A stretch of DNA of 64,000 bases from Falsiroseomonas algicola (GTDB taxonomy: Bacteria > Pseudomonadota > Alphaproteobacteria > Acetobacterales > Acetobacteraceae): contig NZ_JAAIKB010000012.1 of assembly GCF_011040385.1 (NCBI RefSeq), positions 113,455 to 177,454 on the forward strand. Reading direction: 5' to 3'. Every line of letters starts with the position of its first letter. Position 1 is the stretch's first letter. The translations under genes and the position numbers were made by a program. A model generated the notes under the pieces. It ran no database searches and was not told the origin of the DNA. It saw only the letters and a program-made list of their open reading frames with translations. This document shows positions 29,366 through 38,556 of the stretch, in pieces.

Positions 29366-30101
29366 TCACATGCAGCACCTGCCCGGTGACGTAGCCCGCG
29401 GCAGGGGAGGCAAAATAGGCCACCGCCTCCGCCACGTCGTCCGGCGTCCCGAGTCTTCCCATCGGGATCTTTGCCGTCACGGCATCCCATTGCGCCTGGC
29501 TGAGTGCCGCATGCGCGCCAGGGTCCTTGCGCGTGTAGCCGGGCGCCACGGCATTCACGGTGATGCCGCCCTTCGCCGCCTCCACCGCCAGCGCCCGCAC
29601 CAGCGCCTCCACCGCGCCCTTGGCGGCGGCACTCGCGGGGAAGGTGCTGACATCCGTGCGGAAGACATGCGCGACGAAGGAGGAGATGGCGATGATCCGC
29701 GGGGCGGGCCGGCCGGCGAGATGCGGCAGCGCGGCCCGCGCGGTGCGGAGGAACCCCCACAGCACGCCATCGATCGATTTCTGGAAGATGGCGTCATCGG
29801 CCTGGGCGAAGGGCGTCTTGTCCGCGAAGCCCGCCGCCGTGACCACCACGTCGAGCCCGCCGAATTCCTCCACCGCCCGCGCCACCAGCCCGGCCGGCAC
29901 CGCCGCATCGCCGATATCGCCCAGCATGGTCGCGGCCTCCGCCCCGGCGGCGCGCGCGGCCTCCGCCACGCGCTCCAGCCCCTCCGCGTTCCTCCGCGTG
30001 TGCAGCAGGACAGCGGTGCCAGGGGCGGCTAGGCGGCGCACGCAGGCCGCGCCGATGCCGCTCCCTGCGCCGGTCACGAGAACAACGCGCTTCGCCGCCA
30101 T
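29349..30101 (-). CDS. SDR family oxidoreductase lacking the catalytic Tyr
   Basis: 250 residues with TGAGSGIG (10-17) and a classical-SDR C-terminus (YVTGQVLHVNGGLI). The Ser pair is at 140-141 (ISSFVA) and the Lys at 161, but the residue four before the Lys, normally the catalytic Tyr, is Ser157 (FPASAAAKGAV). The active site is therefore non-canonical: chemistry may be altered or lost. AGGAG precedes the ATG at 30101. It is transcribed alone, diverging from the SnoaL-like gene. Confidence 0.8.
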   Translation of the reverse strand: MAAKRVVLVTGAGSGIGAACVRRLAAPGTAVLLHTRRNAEGLERVAEAARAAGAEAATMLGDIGDAAVPAGLVARAVEEFGGLDVVVTAAGFADKTPFAQADDAIFQKSIDGVLWGFLRTARAALPHLAGRPAPRIIAISSFVAHVFRTDVSTFPASAAAKGAVEALVRALAVEAAKGGITVNAVAPGYTRKDPGAHAALSQAQWDAVTAKIPMGRLGTPDDVAEAVAYFASPAAGYVTGQVLHVNGGLI

Positions 30102-30168
30102 GCACCGCTCCTGGCCCTGATCAGGCCGCCAGCGTTACCCTTCCCGCCGGGACCGCGCAAACCGGGGG

Positions 30169-30633
30169 ATGACGACCATGCACGACCTGCCCGAGGCCGA
30201 TGAGGCAACCCGCGCCGGCGTCCTGGCCTGGATGGCGCGCTTCGCCGCCGCGGTGCGGGCCGTGGACTACCGCACGGCGACGCCGATGTGGCACGCGAAG
30301 GTCCTGGCCTTCGGCACCCACCAGGCTGTGCTCGAGGGATTCGTCAATTTCCGTGACCGCCAGTGGGACAGCGTCTGGCCTCGCACCGCGGATTTCGCCT
30401 TCGTGGAGGCGGCGGCCCGTGTGCTGGCCAGCGCCGATGCCGGCATGGCGGTGGCGATCGCGCCCTTCACCAGCACCGGCTTCCATGCCGATGGCACGCC
30501 CTTCCCGCGTCCCGGCCGCGCCACGCTGGTGTTGATGCGGCAGGGCGATGCGTGGATCGCCGTCCACAGCCACCTTTCCCTTGAACGCGGCGTGCCCACC
30601 GAAAGCCACGGCAACCGCCCGGTGATCCGCTGA
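30169..30633 (+). CDS. SnoaL/NTF2-like domain protein
   Basis: 154 residues forming a single cone-shaped NTF2-like domain: an N-terminal helix (VLAWMARFAAAVRAVDYRTA), then strands ending in RATLVLMRQGDAWIAVHSHLSL. Proteins of this fold are small isomerases, cyclases or ligand-binding domains, and no catalytic residue set here picks one. The ATG follows a GGGGG run directly. It lies alone between two minus-strand genes. Confidence 0.7.
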   Translation: MTTMHDLPEADEATRAGVLAWMARFAAAVRAVDYRTATPMWHAKVLAFGTHQAVLEGFVNFRDRQWDSVWPRTADFAFVEAAARVLASADAGMAVAIAPFTSTGFHADGTPFPRPGRATLVLMRQGDAWIAVHSHLSLERGVPTESHGNRPVIR

Positions 30634-30642
30634 CTCGAAAAG

Positions 30643-30669
30643 CCCTCTCCCCCTGACAGGGGGAGAGGG
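30643..30669. terminator. Strong hairpin between convergent genes
   Basis: CCCTCTCCCCCT (30643-30654) pairs perfectly with AGGGGGAGAGGG (30658-30669) around a three-base loop. It lies ten bases after the SnoaL-like stop and 22 before the end of the convergent dehydrogenase gene. No T-run follows on either strand. It is a probable bidirectional terminator or repeat. Confidence 0.55.
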
Positions 30670-30690
30670 TTGGGTAAGGGGGGGAACTCC

Positions 30691-31752
30691 TCACCCCAAC
30701 GCCTGCGGCGCAAACCCGAACGCCGCCTCGAAGCGCTTCGAATACAGCGGCCACACCTCCGGATTCTCCAGTCGCGGCGGCACCTCGCCCTTGAAGATCT
30801 GGATCCATTGCAGCGCCGCACCCTCCGCCATGTCGTGCAGCGCTTCCTCCGTGATTCCGGCGTTGTGCGGCGTGACGAGGACGTTGTCGAAGCCCAGCAG
30901 CGGATGGTCGGGCGGCGGCGGTTCCTTCAGGAAGACGTCGAGCCCCGCCCCCGCCAGCTGCCCCGCCGCCAGCGCCTGCGCCAGCGCGGCCTCGTCATGG
31001 ATGCCGCCGCGGGAGGTCTGGATGAAATAGGCCGTCGGCTTCATCAGCGCGTATTGCGCCGCGCCGATCATGCCGAAGGTCTCCTTGTTGCGCGGCACAT
31101 GGACGGAGACGAAGTCTGCGCGCGCGAACACCTCCTCCATCGAGGCCTTCACGCCACCCCGCGCCGCGATCGTTGCGGCGTCGAGATAGGGATCGCAGGC
31201 CAGCACCTCCATCCCGAACAGCCCGCGGCACAACTCCGCCACGCGCGTGCCGATCTGCCCGATGCCGACCAGGCCGATCGTCTTGCCGCGGATGTCGCGC
31301 CCCGTGACGGCGAAGCGGTCCAGCCCCGCCTGGCGGCGCAACATCTTGTCCGCCACGCCGATCTTCTTCGACAGCGCCAGCATGAGGCCGAGCACATGCT
31401 CCGCCACCGCTTCCTTGTTGGTGCCGGATTGGTGGCAGACGATGACGCCCGCTTTGGTGCAGGCCTCCACATCGATCACGTCGAAGCCCGCGCCCGACGA
31501 ACACGCCGCCAGCAGGTTCGGCGCCCGCGCCAGCAGCGCGGCGTCGCAGAACCAGGGCTCCTTGATCTCCACCCGCGGCAGCGCGTGGTAGCCGTGGGCC
31601 TGCGCGAAGGCCGCGTCCAGCGTCGGCCGGTCCATGTCGAATTGCAGGTGGTCGAGCGCGATGCTGGGCTCCGCGCCCAGCACGCGCAGCGCGACCGGAT
31701 CCATCCAGTGGGAGAAATAGGCCAGCCGCGCCGTCGGCAGCGTATTCGACAT
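30691..31752 (-). CDS. D-isomer-specific 2-hydroxyacid dehydrogenase
   Basis: 353 residues. The NAD-binding motif is GLVGIGQIGTRVAELC, and the catalytic Arg (QTSRGGIHDE), Glu (GLDVFLKEPP) and His (VTPHNAG) are all present in order. It should interconvert a 2-hydroxyacid and its 2-oxoacid. The ATG at 31752 is used; GTG 31755 is one codon upstream. It is the last gene of a six-gene minus operon and follows a Bug receptor by four bases. Partnering with a thiamine-diphosphate enzyme suggests 2-oxoacid chemistry. Confidence 0.87.
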   Translation of the reverse strand: MSNTLPTARLAYFSHWMDPVALRVLGAEPSIALDHLQFDMDRPTLDAAFAQAHGYHALPRVEIKEPWFCDAALLARAPNLLAACSSGAGFDVIDVEACTKAGVIVCHQSGTNKEAVAEHVLGLMLALSKKIGVADKMLRRQAGLDRFAVTGRDIRGKTIGLVGIGQIGTRVAELCRGLFGMEVLACDPYLDAATIAARGGVKASMEEVFARADFVSVHVPRNKETFGMIGAAQYALMKPTAYFIQTSRGGIHDEAALAQALAAGQLAGAGLDVFLKEPPPPDHPLLGFDNVLVTPHNAGITEEALHDMAEGAALQWIQIFKGEVPPRLENPEVWPLYSKRFEAAFGFAPQALG

Positions 31753-31756
31753 CACT

Positions 31757-32707
31757 CTATCCCTGTCTCAATCCCATGCGGCGCACCAGCGCGCCATTCG
31801 CGGCGAGTTCCGCGCGTACCGTGCCCGCGAATTCCTCGGGGCCCTGCATCGCGGGCTCGATCCCCTGTTCTGCCAGCTTCGCCACCACATCGGGCTCCGC
31901 GAACAGCGTTGCCAGCGCCGCATGCACGGCGTTGACGATGGATCGCGGCGTGCCGCCCGCCAGCACCACGCCCGCCCAGATCTCCGTCTCCTCGCCCGGG
32001 AAGCCGGCTTCCGCGATGGTCGGCACATCGGGCAGCAAGGTCGCGCGCGATGGCGTCATGGCGGCGAGCGGCCGCAGCGCGCCGGCGCGGACATGCGGCA
32101 GCAGGCTGTTCAGCGCGCCGCAGAAGGCATGGGTCCGCCCCGCCAGCAGATCCGGCATCAGCTGCGCCGCGCCGCCATAGGGCACGTGCAGCATGTCGTC
32201 GCCGACCAGCCGGCCGACGCCCATGTGCTGGAAGCTGCCGACGCCGGAAGAGGGGTAGGAAAGCTGCCCCGGCCTCTCCCGCGCCGCCGCCACCAGGCCA
32301 CGCACGTCGCGGATGTTGGTCGCGGGGTTCACCACCAGCAGCGTCTGCACCCGCGCCACGCGGGCGGCGAGCGCCAGGTCGCGCAGCGGGTCGAAGCTGG
32401 TGCGCATGGTCAGCGGATTCGTCGTCAGCACCTGGTTCGGCGCGAAGAGCCAGGTGGCGCCATCCGGCGCGCTGCGGGCGACGAGTTCCGTGCCGATATT
32501 GCCCGCGGCCCCCGGCCGGTTCTCCACCACGAAGGGCCGGCCCCAGCGCGCGCCGAGCTTCTCCGCGATCAGCCGCCCCATCAAATCGTTGCTGCCGCCG
32601 GGCGTGAAGGGAACCACCATCTTCAGCGTCGGCGCGGGGAAGTCCTGCGCCCATGCGGGCGCGGCCGCCATCGCCATGGCCGCGCCCAGGAACGAACGTC
32701 GCTGCAT
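31757..32707 (-). CDS. Bug-family periplasmic solute-binding protein
   Basis: 316 residues with a twin-arginine-like signal (MQRRSFLGAAMAMAAAPAWA then Q). Ligand-loop motifs are VVPFTPGGSNDLMGRL and VENRPGAAGNIG. GGAGGAGAAGG precedes the start. It lies between the TPP enzyme and the 2-hydroxyacid dehydrogenase. Confidence 0.87.
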   Translation of the reverse strand: MQRRSFLGAAMAMAAAPAWAQDFPAPTLKMVVPFTPGGSNDLMGRLIAEKLGARWGRPFVVENRPGAAGNIGTELVARSAPDGATWLFAPNQVLTTNPLTMRTSFDPLRDLALAARVARVQTLLVVNPATNIRDVRGLVAAARERPGQLSYPSSGVGSFQHMGVGRLVGDDMLHVPYGGAAQLMPDLLAGRTHAFCGALNSLLPHVRAGALRPLAAMTPSRATLLPDVPTIAEAGFPGEETEIWAGVVLAGGTPRSIVNAVHAALATLFAEPDVVAKLAEQGIEPAMQGPEEFAGTVRAELAANGALVRRMGLRQG

Positions 32708-32745
32708 CGTCCTTCTCCTCCCTGATGCCGCAGCCTTTCCGGCCG

Positions 32746-34500
32746 TCAGCTGTGCCTCGTGAGTCCTGCCGTCATCGCCGCCGAGTAGCCGGGCGCCACG
32801 CGCGCATCGATCACCACCGTCTCCCCCGCGCGCACCCGCGCCACCGCGTCGCGCACCGCTGCCGCCAGTTCACCCGCGGTGTGCACCGGCCCGATCCCCG
32901 TCGCGCCCTGCGAACGCGCCAGCGCGGCGATGTCGATGTCGGGGTCGGCGATGCGCTGGCCGATCCACTTGTTCTCGACGGGCCGGTTGCGCTGCTTGGC
33001 GACGCGTTCCTGGTGAACCTCGTCATTGTAGAAGCTGCGGTTGTTGCAGATGACGGCCAGCATCGGCACGCGGTAATGCGCCGCGGTCCAGAAGGCGGTC
33101 GCGCTCATCAGCGTGTCGCCATCGCCGAGCACCGCGACCGGCAGCCGCCCCGTGCCCTGCAGGCCCATCGCCGCGCCGATCAGCATGCCAGGCCCCGCGC
33201 CGATGCCGGCGCCGCCATCGCCGCCGAGGTAGTCCAGCGGATGGCGGAAATGCCAGGTCTCGCCCCGCCATCCCAGCGGCAGCCGCACCAGGCAGGCGGG
33301 CACGCCGTGCAGCCCCTCGCCCAGCGCCGCCGACAGCGTGCCCACATCCAGCATCGCGTCCGGCGCCGCCGGCGGCAGGGCCGGGCAGGCCGGCAACTCG
33401 CCCGGCGGCGTGCCGGGGCCGACGCCCATCGCATCCGCGATGGCATGCAGCGCGATGGCGGGCTCGCAGGCGAGATGCAGATCGACGGGCGGCAGGCCGA
33501 AATGCTCCATGCCGAAGCCGTTGTGCAGCTGCTGGTCGACCGTCGCGTGGATGACGCGGCCCGTGAACCCGCCCGCCTGCTTCAGCGTGCCCGCCAGGTC
33601 CACCCAGTCGAAGGCCAGCACCAGATCGGCCTCCCGCAGCGCCGCCTGCGCCTTCTCCGTCAGGAAAGTGGTCGGCGCGGCGGCGTGCAGCGGATGATCG
33701 GTCGGGAAGGCGGCGCCGACCTTGAAGTCCGTCAGCACCACCGCGTCCAGCGCCTCCGCCAGCGCGACGCGGCGCGCCCAATCCGTCGTGCTGCGCGCGC
33801 CGCGCCCCGGCAGGATCATCGGCCGCTTTGCCGCGCGGATCATCGCGACCGCCGCCTCGATCGTGGCCGGCGCCGGCACCGATGCCGCCGGCGGCGCATA
33901 GCGGTAAACGTCGGGCAGCGCCGGCAGCGCCTCCAGCCGCATCTCCTGCAACGCGGCATCGAGGTTCACATAGACCGGCCCGCAGGGCGCGCTGCGCGTG
34001 ATGAGGTTGGCGCGCAGCAGCGCCTCCATCGCGGCCGGCACCGAAGCCGGCTGGTTGTCCCACTTGAGAAAGGGCCGGACCAGCGCGGCCTGGTCGCTCA
34101 TGGTATGGAGCCAGTCGATCCAGGGCCGACGCGCCGCCGCATCCACCGGCCCCGTCGCGCCCAGCACCAGCATCGGCACGCGGTCGCACCAGGCGTTGAA
34201 CAGCCCCATCGTGCCATGCATCAGCCCGACATTGCTGTGCAGCACAACGGCCATCGGCGTGCCCGTCACCTTCGCCCAGCCATGCGCGATGGCGACCGCA
34301 TTGCCTTCATGCAGGCAGAGGATCATCTGCGGGTCGCGGTTGCCCGTATCGTTCACCAGGCTGTCATGCAGCCCGCGGAAGCTGGCGCCGGGATTGAGCG
34401 TGATGTGCCTGTAGCCCATGGCCTGCACCAGCCGCGCCACGACATCGCTGCCCCAGACGCTGCCGGGGGGCGAGGCGACGGGCTTCTCGATCTCATCCAT
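32746..34500 (-). CDS. Thiamine pyrophosphate-dependent enzyme (acetolactate synthase/decarboxylase superfamily)
   Basis: 584 residues with the usual three-domain layout. Glu65 (CLHEGNAVAIAHG) is the cofactor-activating Glu, and GDGDTLMSATAFW through ICNN (459-487) is the thiamine diphosphate/Mg motif. It does not carry the wording of a true acetolactate synthase large subunit and has no small subunit nearby, so a benzoylformate-decarboxylase or oxalyl/phosphonopyruvate-like 2-oxoacid decarboxylase is more likely. The ATG at 34500 lies five bases after the preceding Bug stop. The dehydrogenase downstream could supply the 2-oxoacid. Confidence 0.84.
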   Translation of the reverse strand: MDEIEKPVASPPGSVWGSDVVARLVQAMGYRHITLNPGASFRGLHDSLVNDTGNRDPQMILCLHEGNAVAIAHGWAKVTGTPMAVVLHSNVGLMHGTMGLFNAWCDRVPMLVLGATGPVDAAARRPWIDWLHTMSDQAALVRPFLKWDNQPASVPAAMEALLRANLITRSAPCGPVYVNLDAALQEMRLEALPALPDVYRYAPPAASVPAPATIEAAVAMIRAAKRPMILPGRGARSTTDWARRVALAEALDAVVLTDFKVGAAFPTDHPLHAAAPTTFLTEKAQAALREADLVLAFDWVDLAGTLKQAGGFTGRVIHATVDQQLHNGFGMEHFGLPPVDLHLACEPAIALHAIADAMGVGPGTPPGELPACPALPPAAPDAMLDVGTLSAALGEGLHGVPACLVRLPLGWRGETWHFRHPLDYLGGDGGAGIGAGPGMLIGAAMGLQGTGRLPVAVLGDGDTLMSATAFWTAAHYRVPMLAVICNNRSFYNDEVHQERVAKQRNRPVENKWIGQRIADPDIDIAALARSQGATGIGPVHTAGELAAAVRDAVARVRAGETVVIDARVAPGYSAAMTAGLTRHS

Positions 34501-34505
34501 GCCGT

Positions 34506-35477
34506 TCAATCCGCCCTCATGCCGGTGATGCGGATCACCTCCGCCCAGCGTGCGACCTCCGCCCGCATGAAGGTGCCGAGTTCCTCCGGCGTGCCGGGCG
34601 CGCTCTCCGCGCCCTCGGTCGCCAGGCGGCTCCGCACCTCCGGATCGTTCATCGCCTTGTGCACCTCCGCGTTCAGCCGCGCGATGATGGGTGCGGGCAC
34701 GCCGGCGGTGGTGACGACGCAGTACCATTGCGTCGTCTCGAAGCCCGGCAGCCCCTGCTCCGCGATGGTCGGGATGGAGGGATCGGCCTGCATCCGCGTG
34801 CGCGACGAAACGCCGAGCGCGCGCAGCCGCCCATCCCGCACCAGCGGCATCACGACGGTACCGCCCGTCATGGTGAAGCTGATCTGGCCCGCGATCAGGT
34901 CATTCGCCATCGGCCCGCTGCCGCGATAGGGCACATGGGTGAACTCCACCCCCGCCGCATGGCCGAGCGCCGCGGCGGCGATATGCGCCGCACTGCCATT
35001 GCCTGCGCTGCCATAGGTCAGCTCCCCGGGCCGCCGCCGCGCCAGCGCGATCAACTCCTGCAGGTTGCGCGCCGGCACGGAGGGATGCACCGCCAGGATG
35101 TTCGGCACCAGCGCCACCATGGAGACGGGCGCGACGCCGCCGATCGGGTCGAAGCTGAGGCGCGGATAGAGGCTCGGGTTCACCCCCAGCGTGCCGATAT
35201 GGCCGAGCATGATGGTGTATCCATCGGGCGGCGATCGCACCACGACCTCATGCCCCACCGTGCCGCCGGCGCCGCCCCGGTTCTCCACCACGACGGAACC
35301 GCCGAGCCCCTGCGTGAGGCGCGGCGCCAGCACGCGGGCCAGGATGTCCGTGGTGCCGCCGGGCGCGAAGGGCACGATGAAACGGATCGGCTTGTCGGGC
35401 CAACTGGCCTGCGCGAAGGCGGGCGCGGCCAGCAAGGTCGCGCTGCCCGCCAGCAAGGATCGCCGCGTCGTCGTCAT
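34506..35477 (-). CDS. Bug-family periplasmic solute-binding protein
   Basis: 323 residues. The signal TRRSLLAGSATLLAAPAFA is twin-arginine-like. Motifs: VPFAPGGTTDILARV and VENRGGAGGTVG. It is strikingly like the Bug protein at 53991 along its length (GTVG, the stretch GYTIMxGHIGTLxVNPSLY with x for the two differing residues, and a C-terminal RITGMRAD against RATNMRAD). This suggests the two are paralogues in different operons. It follows the SDR gene by 15 bases. Confidence 0.88.
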   Translation of the reverse strand: MTTTRRSLLAGSATLLAAPAFAQASWPDKPIRFIVPFAPGGTTDILARVLAPRLTQGLGGSVVVENRGGAGGTVGHEVVVRSPPDGYTIMLGHIGTLGVNPSLYPRLSFDPIGGVAPVSMVALVPNILAVHPSVPARNLQELIALARRRPGELTYGSAGNGSAAHIAAAALGHAAGVEFTHVPYRGSGPMANDLIAGQISFTMTGGTVVMPLVRDGRLRALGVSSRTRMQADPSIPTIAEQGLPGFETTQWYCVVTTAGVPAPIIARLNAEVHKAMNDPEVRSRLATEGAESAPGTPEELGTFMRAEVARWAEVIRITGMRAD

Positions 35478-35492
35478 GGCTGAAACCCTCCC

Positions 35493-36248
35493 TCAGAAGG
35501 CGAAGCGCGACATGCCGCCATCCACGGGGATGACGGTGCCGGTGACGTAGGCAGCGCGGTCGGAGGCGAGGAAGATCGCGACATCCGCCATCTCCTCCGC
35601 CTCCCCGAAGCGCTTCATGGGAATCTCGGCCTCCGCGAACTCCCGCTCGCTCTCCGGTGTCGGGTAGCGCCTGGCCATCTGCTCGCTGCGGATGCGGCCG
35701 GGCTGGAGGCAGTTGATGGTGACGCCATCCGCCGCGACGTCGCGCGACAGGCCCTTGGCCCAGACATGCACCGCGGCCTTGGCGGCGAAGGCGGCGTTGA
35801 TGATCTTCGGCTCCGAGGTGCCCGTGAAGTTCACCACGCGCCCCCAGCCTTGCGCGCGCATCCCCGGCATCACGGCATGGGTCAGCTCCCGCAACCGATG
35901 GAAGTTGATCTCCATGCCCTCGTCCCAATCGGCGCGAGGCGCATCGAAGGGCAGGGGGCGGCTGCCGCCCGCCGCGTTCATCAGGATGTCGATGCCGCCC
36001 AGCGCCTGCATGGCCGCGTCGGCAAGACGCGCGGCGGCGTCCTTCTCCGTCAGGTCGATGGCGATGGGGATGATGGGCGCGCCGCCCTCGGCCGCGACCT
36101 CCGACGCCATCGCCCGCACCAGGCCGCTGCGCCGTGCGGCGGCCGCGACGGTCACGCCCTCCCGCGCCAGGGCGCGGGCCACCGCCCGGCCGATGCCCTG
36201 GCTCGCGCCCGTCACCAGGGCGCGCCGCCCCTTCAGGCCCAGCTCCAT
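35493..36248 (-). CDS. SDR family oxidoreductase lacking the Tyr-xxx-Lys Tyr
   Basis: 251 residues: TGASQGIG (13-20), NAAGG, Ser145 in FTGTSEP, Lys157 and tail YVTGTVIPVDGGMSRFAF. The position four residues before Lys157 is Ala153, and the nearest aromatic is Phe154 (NAAFAAKAAV), so the usual catalytic Tyr is missing. The rest of the fold, including INCLQPGRI, is well conserved, which argues for a functional but different subfamily. It lies between two Bug genes. Confidence 0.82.
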   Translation of the reverse strand: MELGLKGRRALVTGASQGIGRAVARALAREGVTVAAAARRSGLVRAMASEVAAEGGAPIIPIAIDLTEKDAAARLADAAMQALGGIDILMNAAGGSRPLPFDAPRADWDEGMEINFHRLRELTHAVMPGMRAQGWGRVVNFTGTSEPKIINAAFAAKAAVHVWAKGLSRDVAADGVTINCLQPGRIRSEQMARRYPTPESEREFAEAEIPMKRFGEAEEMADVAIFLASDRAAYVTGTVIPVDGGMSRFAF

Positions 36249-36306
36249 CCCGTTTCCCCCATGTCTTGGCCGCGAGTGTCACGGCAGACCGCGCGGGGGG
36301 CAAGGG

Positions 36307-37269
36307 CTAGACGGGCTCGATCCGCGCGGCGCGGATCCACTCCCGGTGCTGCTCCACGTCGCGACGCACGAAGGCCGTGAACTCCGCCACGCCCATCGGC
36401 ATCACCTGCGCGCCGGTCCGCGCCTGCTGGTCCTGGATCGCCGGGTCGGCGAGGATCTTCCCGACCTCCGCCTGCATCCGCTCCAGGATCGCGGGCGGCG
36501 TGCGCGCCGGGGCCAGCAGCCCGACCCAGACGGATTGCTCGAAACCCGGCAGCACCTCCGCCACCGTGCCCACATCGGGCAGCACGGCGTTGCGCCGTGG
36601 GCCCGTGGTGCCGATGCAGCGCACGCGGCCGGTGCGGATCGTCTCCAGCATCGACGGGATCGGATCGAAGCAGAGCGGCACCTGCCCCGCCACCACCGCC
36701 GTCCGCACCTGGTCGCTGCTGCGGAAGGGCACGTGCTGCATGGTGATGCCCGCCTGCGCCTTGAAGACCTCCGACGCCAGATGGTGGCCGGACCCGATGC
36801 CGGGCGAGCCCACATCCAGCCGCCCGGGATTCGCCTTCGCATGGGCGATCAGTTCCGCGATGGAATTCACGGGCAGGGAGGGATGCACCACCACCGCGTG
36901 ATGCATGATGTTCAGCGAGGCCGAAGGCGCGAAATCCCGCAGCAGATCGTAGGACCGGCCAGGCATCAGTGTCTCGTTCGCCGTCTGGGTGTTGGTGCAG
37001 ACGATCCAGCTATAGCCATCGGGCGGCGACTTCGCGACATGGTCCGTGCCGATGGTGCCCGCCGCGCCGGTGCGATTCTCCACCACCACCGCCTGGCCGA
37101 GATTCTCCTGCAGCCGCTGCCCAACCAGGCGCGTGAAGATATCCGCCGTGCCGCCGACGCCGAAGGGCACCACCAGGCGGATAGCGCGCGATGGCCAGGG
37201 CGCTTGCGCCCGCGCCGTGATGGACGGCAGCGCCATCGCTGCCCCCAGAAGCGTCCTGCGCAACAGCAT
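36307..37269 (-). CDS. Bug-family periplasmic solute-binding protein
   Basis: 320 residues, signal MLLRRTLLGAAMALPSITARA. Motifs: VVPFGVGGTADIFTRL and VENRTGAAGTIG. GGGAGAG lies upstream of the ATG at 37269; a GTG six bases earlier is possible. It is the first gene of the six-gene minus operon and diverges from the amidase. The loop has VGG where most Bug proteins have PGG. Confidence 0.86.
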   Translation of the reverse strand: MLLRRTLLGAAMALPSITARAQAPWPSRAIRLVVPFGVGGTADIFTRLVGQRLQENLGQAVVVENRTGAAGTIGTDHVAKSPPDGYSWIVCTNTQTANETLMPGRSYDLLRDFAPSASLNIMHHAVVVHPSLPVNSIAELIAHAKANPGRLDVGSPGIGSGHHLASEVFKAQAGITMQHVPFRSSDQVRTAVVAGQVPLCFDPIPSMLETIRTGRVRCIGTTGPRRNAVLPDVGTVAEVLPGFEQSVWVGLLAPARTPPAILERMQAEVGKILADPAIQDQQARTGAQVMPMGVAEFTAFVRRDVEQHREWIRAARIEPV

Positions 37270-37362
37270 GATCACTCTCCCGCCTGTTCTGGCACAGAGC
37301 CTAGCGATCCCCATGCCAGCGTCCATCTTCCCGCATCCCGGCATCGCCCCCATGCTGTCCCG

Positions 37363-38556
37363 ATGGACCTCGCCCGCTTCCGCGCCTTCTCCCACCGTGT
37401 CGAGCACCCCGCCGCGCCCGCCCCGGGCCCGCTTTCCGGCGTCACGCTGGCGGTGAAGGGCAACATCCCCGTCGCCGGCCTGCCCTGGACGGAGGGCAGC
37501 GCCGTCTTCGCCCATCGCATCGCGACGGAGGACGCCGCCTGCGTGGCGCGCCTGAAGGCCGCCGGTGCCGTCGTGGTCGGCATGACGACGCTGTCGGAGA
37601 TGGCGATGTACGCCCCGGACAATGCGGCGGAGCCGATGGGCCTCAACCCCTTCGACGTGACCCGCACCGCGGGCGGCTCCTCCACCGGCAGCGGCGTCGC
37701 CGTCGCGCTCGGCCAGGCGATGCTCGGCCTCGGCACCGACAGCGGCGGCTCCGTCCGCAACCCCGCGCTTCACTGCGGCGTCGTCGGCTTCAAGCCGAGC
37801 CTCGGCACCTGGGACTACAGCGGCGCGACTCAGCCCGCGCCGAGCCTCGACACGCTCGGCCTCATCGCGCGGGATGTCGCGACGCTGGCGCGCGGCGCCG
37901 CCGTGCTGGGCACGCCGATGGGCCGCGCGAGGCCCCGCCTGCTGGTGCCGTCCATCCTGGTCGCAGAAAGCGCCGATGCCGCCACGCGCGCCCTCTTCGC
38001 CGCCGCGCTGGATCGCTGCCGCGAAGCGGGGATCGAGACCGTCGAGGCCGAGATCCCGCTCTGGCGGGAGGCGGACGCCGCCTGCGGCATGATCTCCCTC
38101 GCCGAGGGCGGCGCCTGGCTGGACCGCCTGCCGGATGACGCACCCCTCGGCCCGCGCCTCCTCGCCCGCCGCGCAGCGTATCGGGCGCTGGATCCCGCCG
38201 TGGTTCGCGACGCCCGCGCCACCTGTGCCGCCTTCACGCAGGCGCTGCGGGCGGCGCTGCGCGACGCCTCCGCCATCGCCACCCCCACCTGGCCCTTCGC
38301 GGCGCCGCCGATCGAGGCCGACACGGTCGACTTCGACGGAACGCCCGTCCCCCTCGACCCCGCGCGCTCGATCTTCGTGCGCACCGCCAATGCCGCCGGC
38401 GCCCCGGCCATTACGCTCCCGGCCGGGCTCTACAAGCGGGAACGCGTGCCCTTCGGCCTGCACCTGCTGGCCGCGCCGGGCGAGGACGCCGCGCTGCTGG
38501 CGCTCGCCGCGCGCGTTGAGGCCGTGCTGCCGCCCGCGCCTAGCCCGCCGCTCTGA
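37363..38556 (+). CDS. Amidase signature family hydrolase
   Basis: 397 residues, shorter than the usual 450-500. The Ser-cisSer-Lys triad is readable: Lys32 (LAVKGN), Ser106 (TAGGSSTGS) and Ser130 (TDSGGSVRNPA). The enzyme should hydrolyse a carboxamide or a carbamoyl/ureido group. It overlaps by 17 bases, tail to tail, with a ring-opening amidohydrolase; in triazine and barbiturate catabolism an amidase-family enzyme acts after ring opening, so a sequential role is attractive but inferred. The ATG at 37363 is chosen at the start of the conserved frame. Confidence 0.87.
   Translation: MDLARFRAFSHRVEHPAAPAPGPLSGVTLAVKGNIPVAGLPWTEGSAVFAHRIATEDAACVARLKAAGAVVVGMTTLSEMAMYAPDNAAEPMGLNPFDVTRTAGGSSTGSGVAVALGQAMLGLGTDSGGSVRNPALHCGVVGFKPSLGTWDYSGATQPAPSLDTLGLIARDVATLARGAAVLGTPMGRARPRLLVPSILVAESADAATRALFAAALDRCREAGIETVEAEIPLWREADAACGMISLAEGGAWLDRLPDDAPLGPRLLARRAAYRALDPAVVRDARATCAAFTQALRAALRDASAIATPTWPFAAPPIEADTVDFDGTPVPLDPARSIFVRTANAAGAPAITLPAGLYKRERVPFGLHLLAAPGEDAALLALAARVEAVLPPAPSPPL

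Noticed and set aside
32746..34500. ilvB/ilvI acetolactate synthase
   Set aside because: No regulatory small-subunit gene and no branched-chain genes nearby; only the superfamily thiamine motifs are secure.
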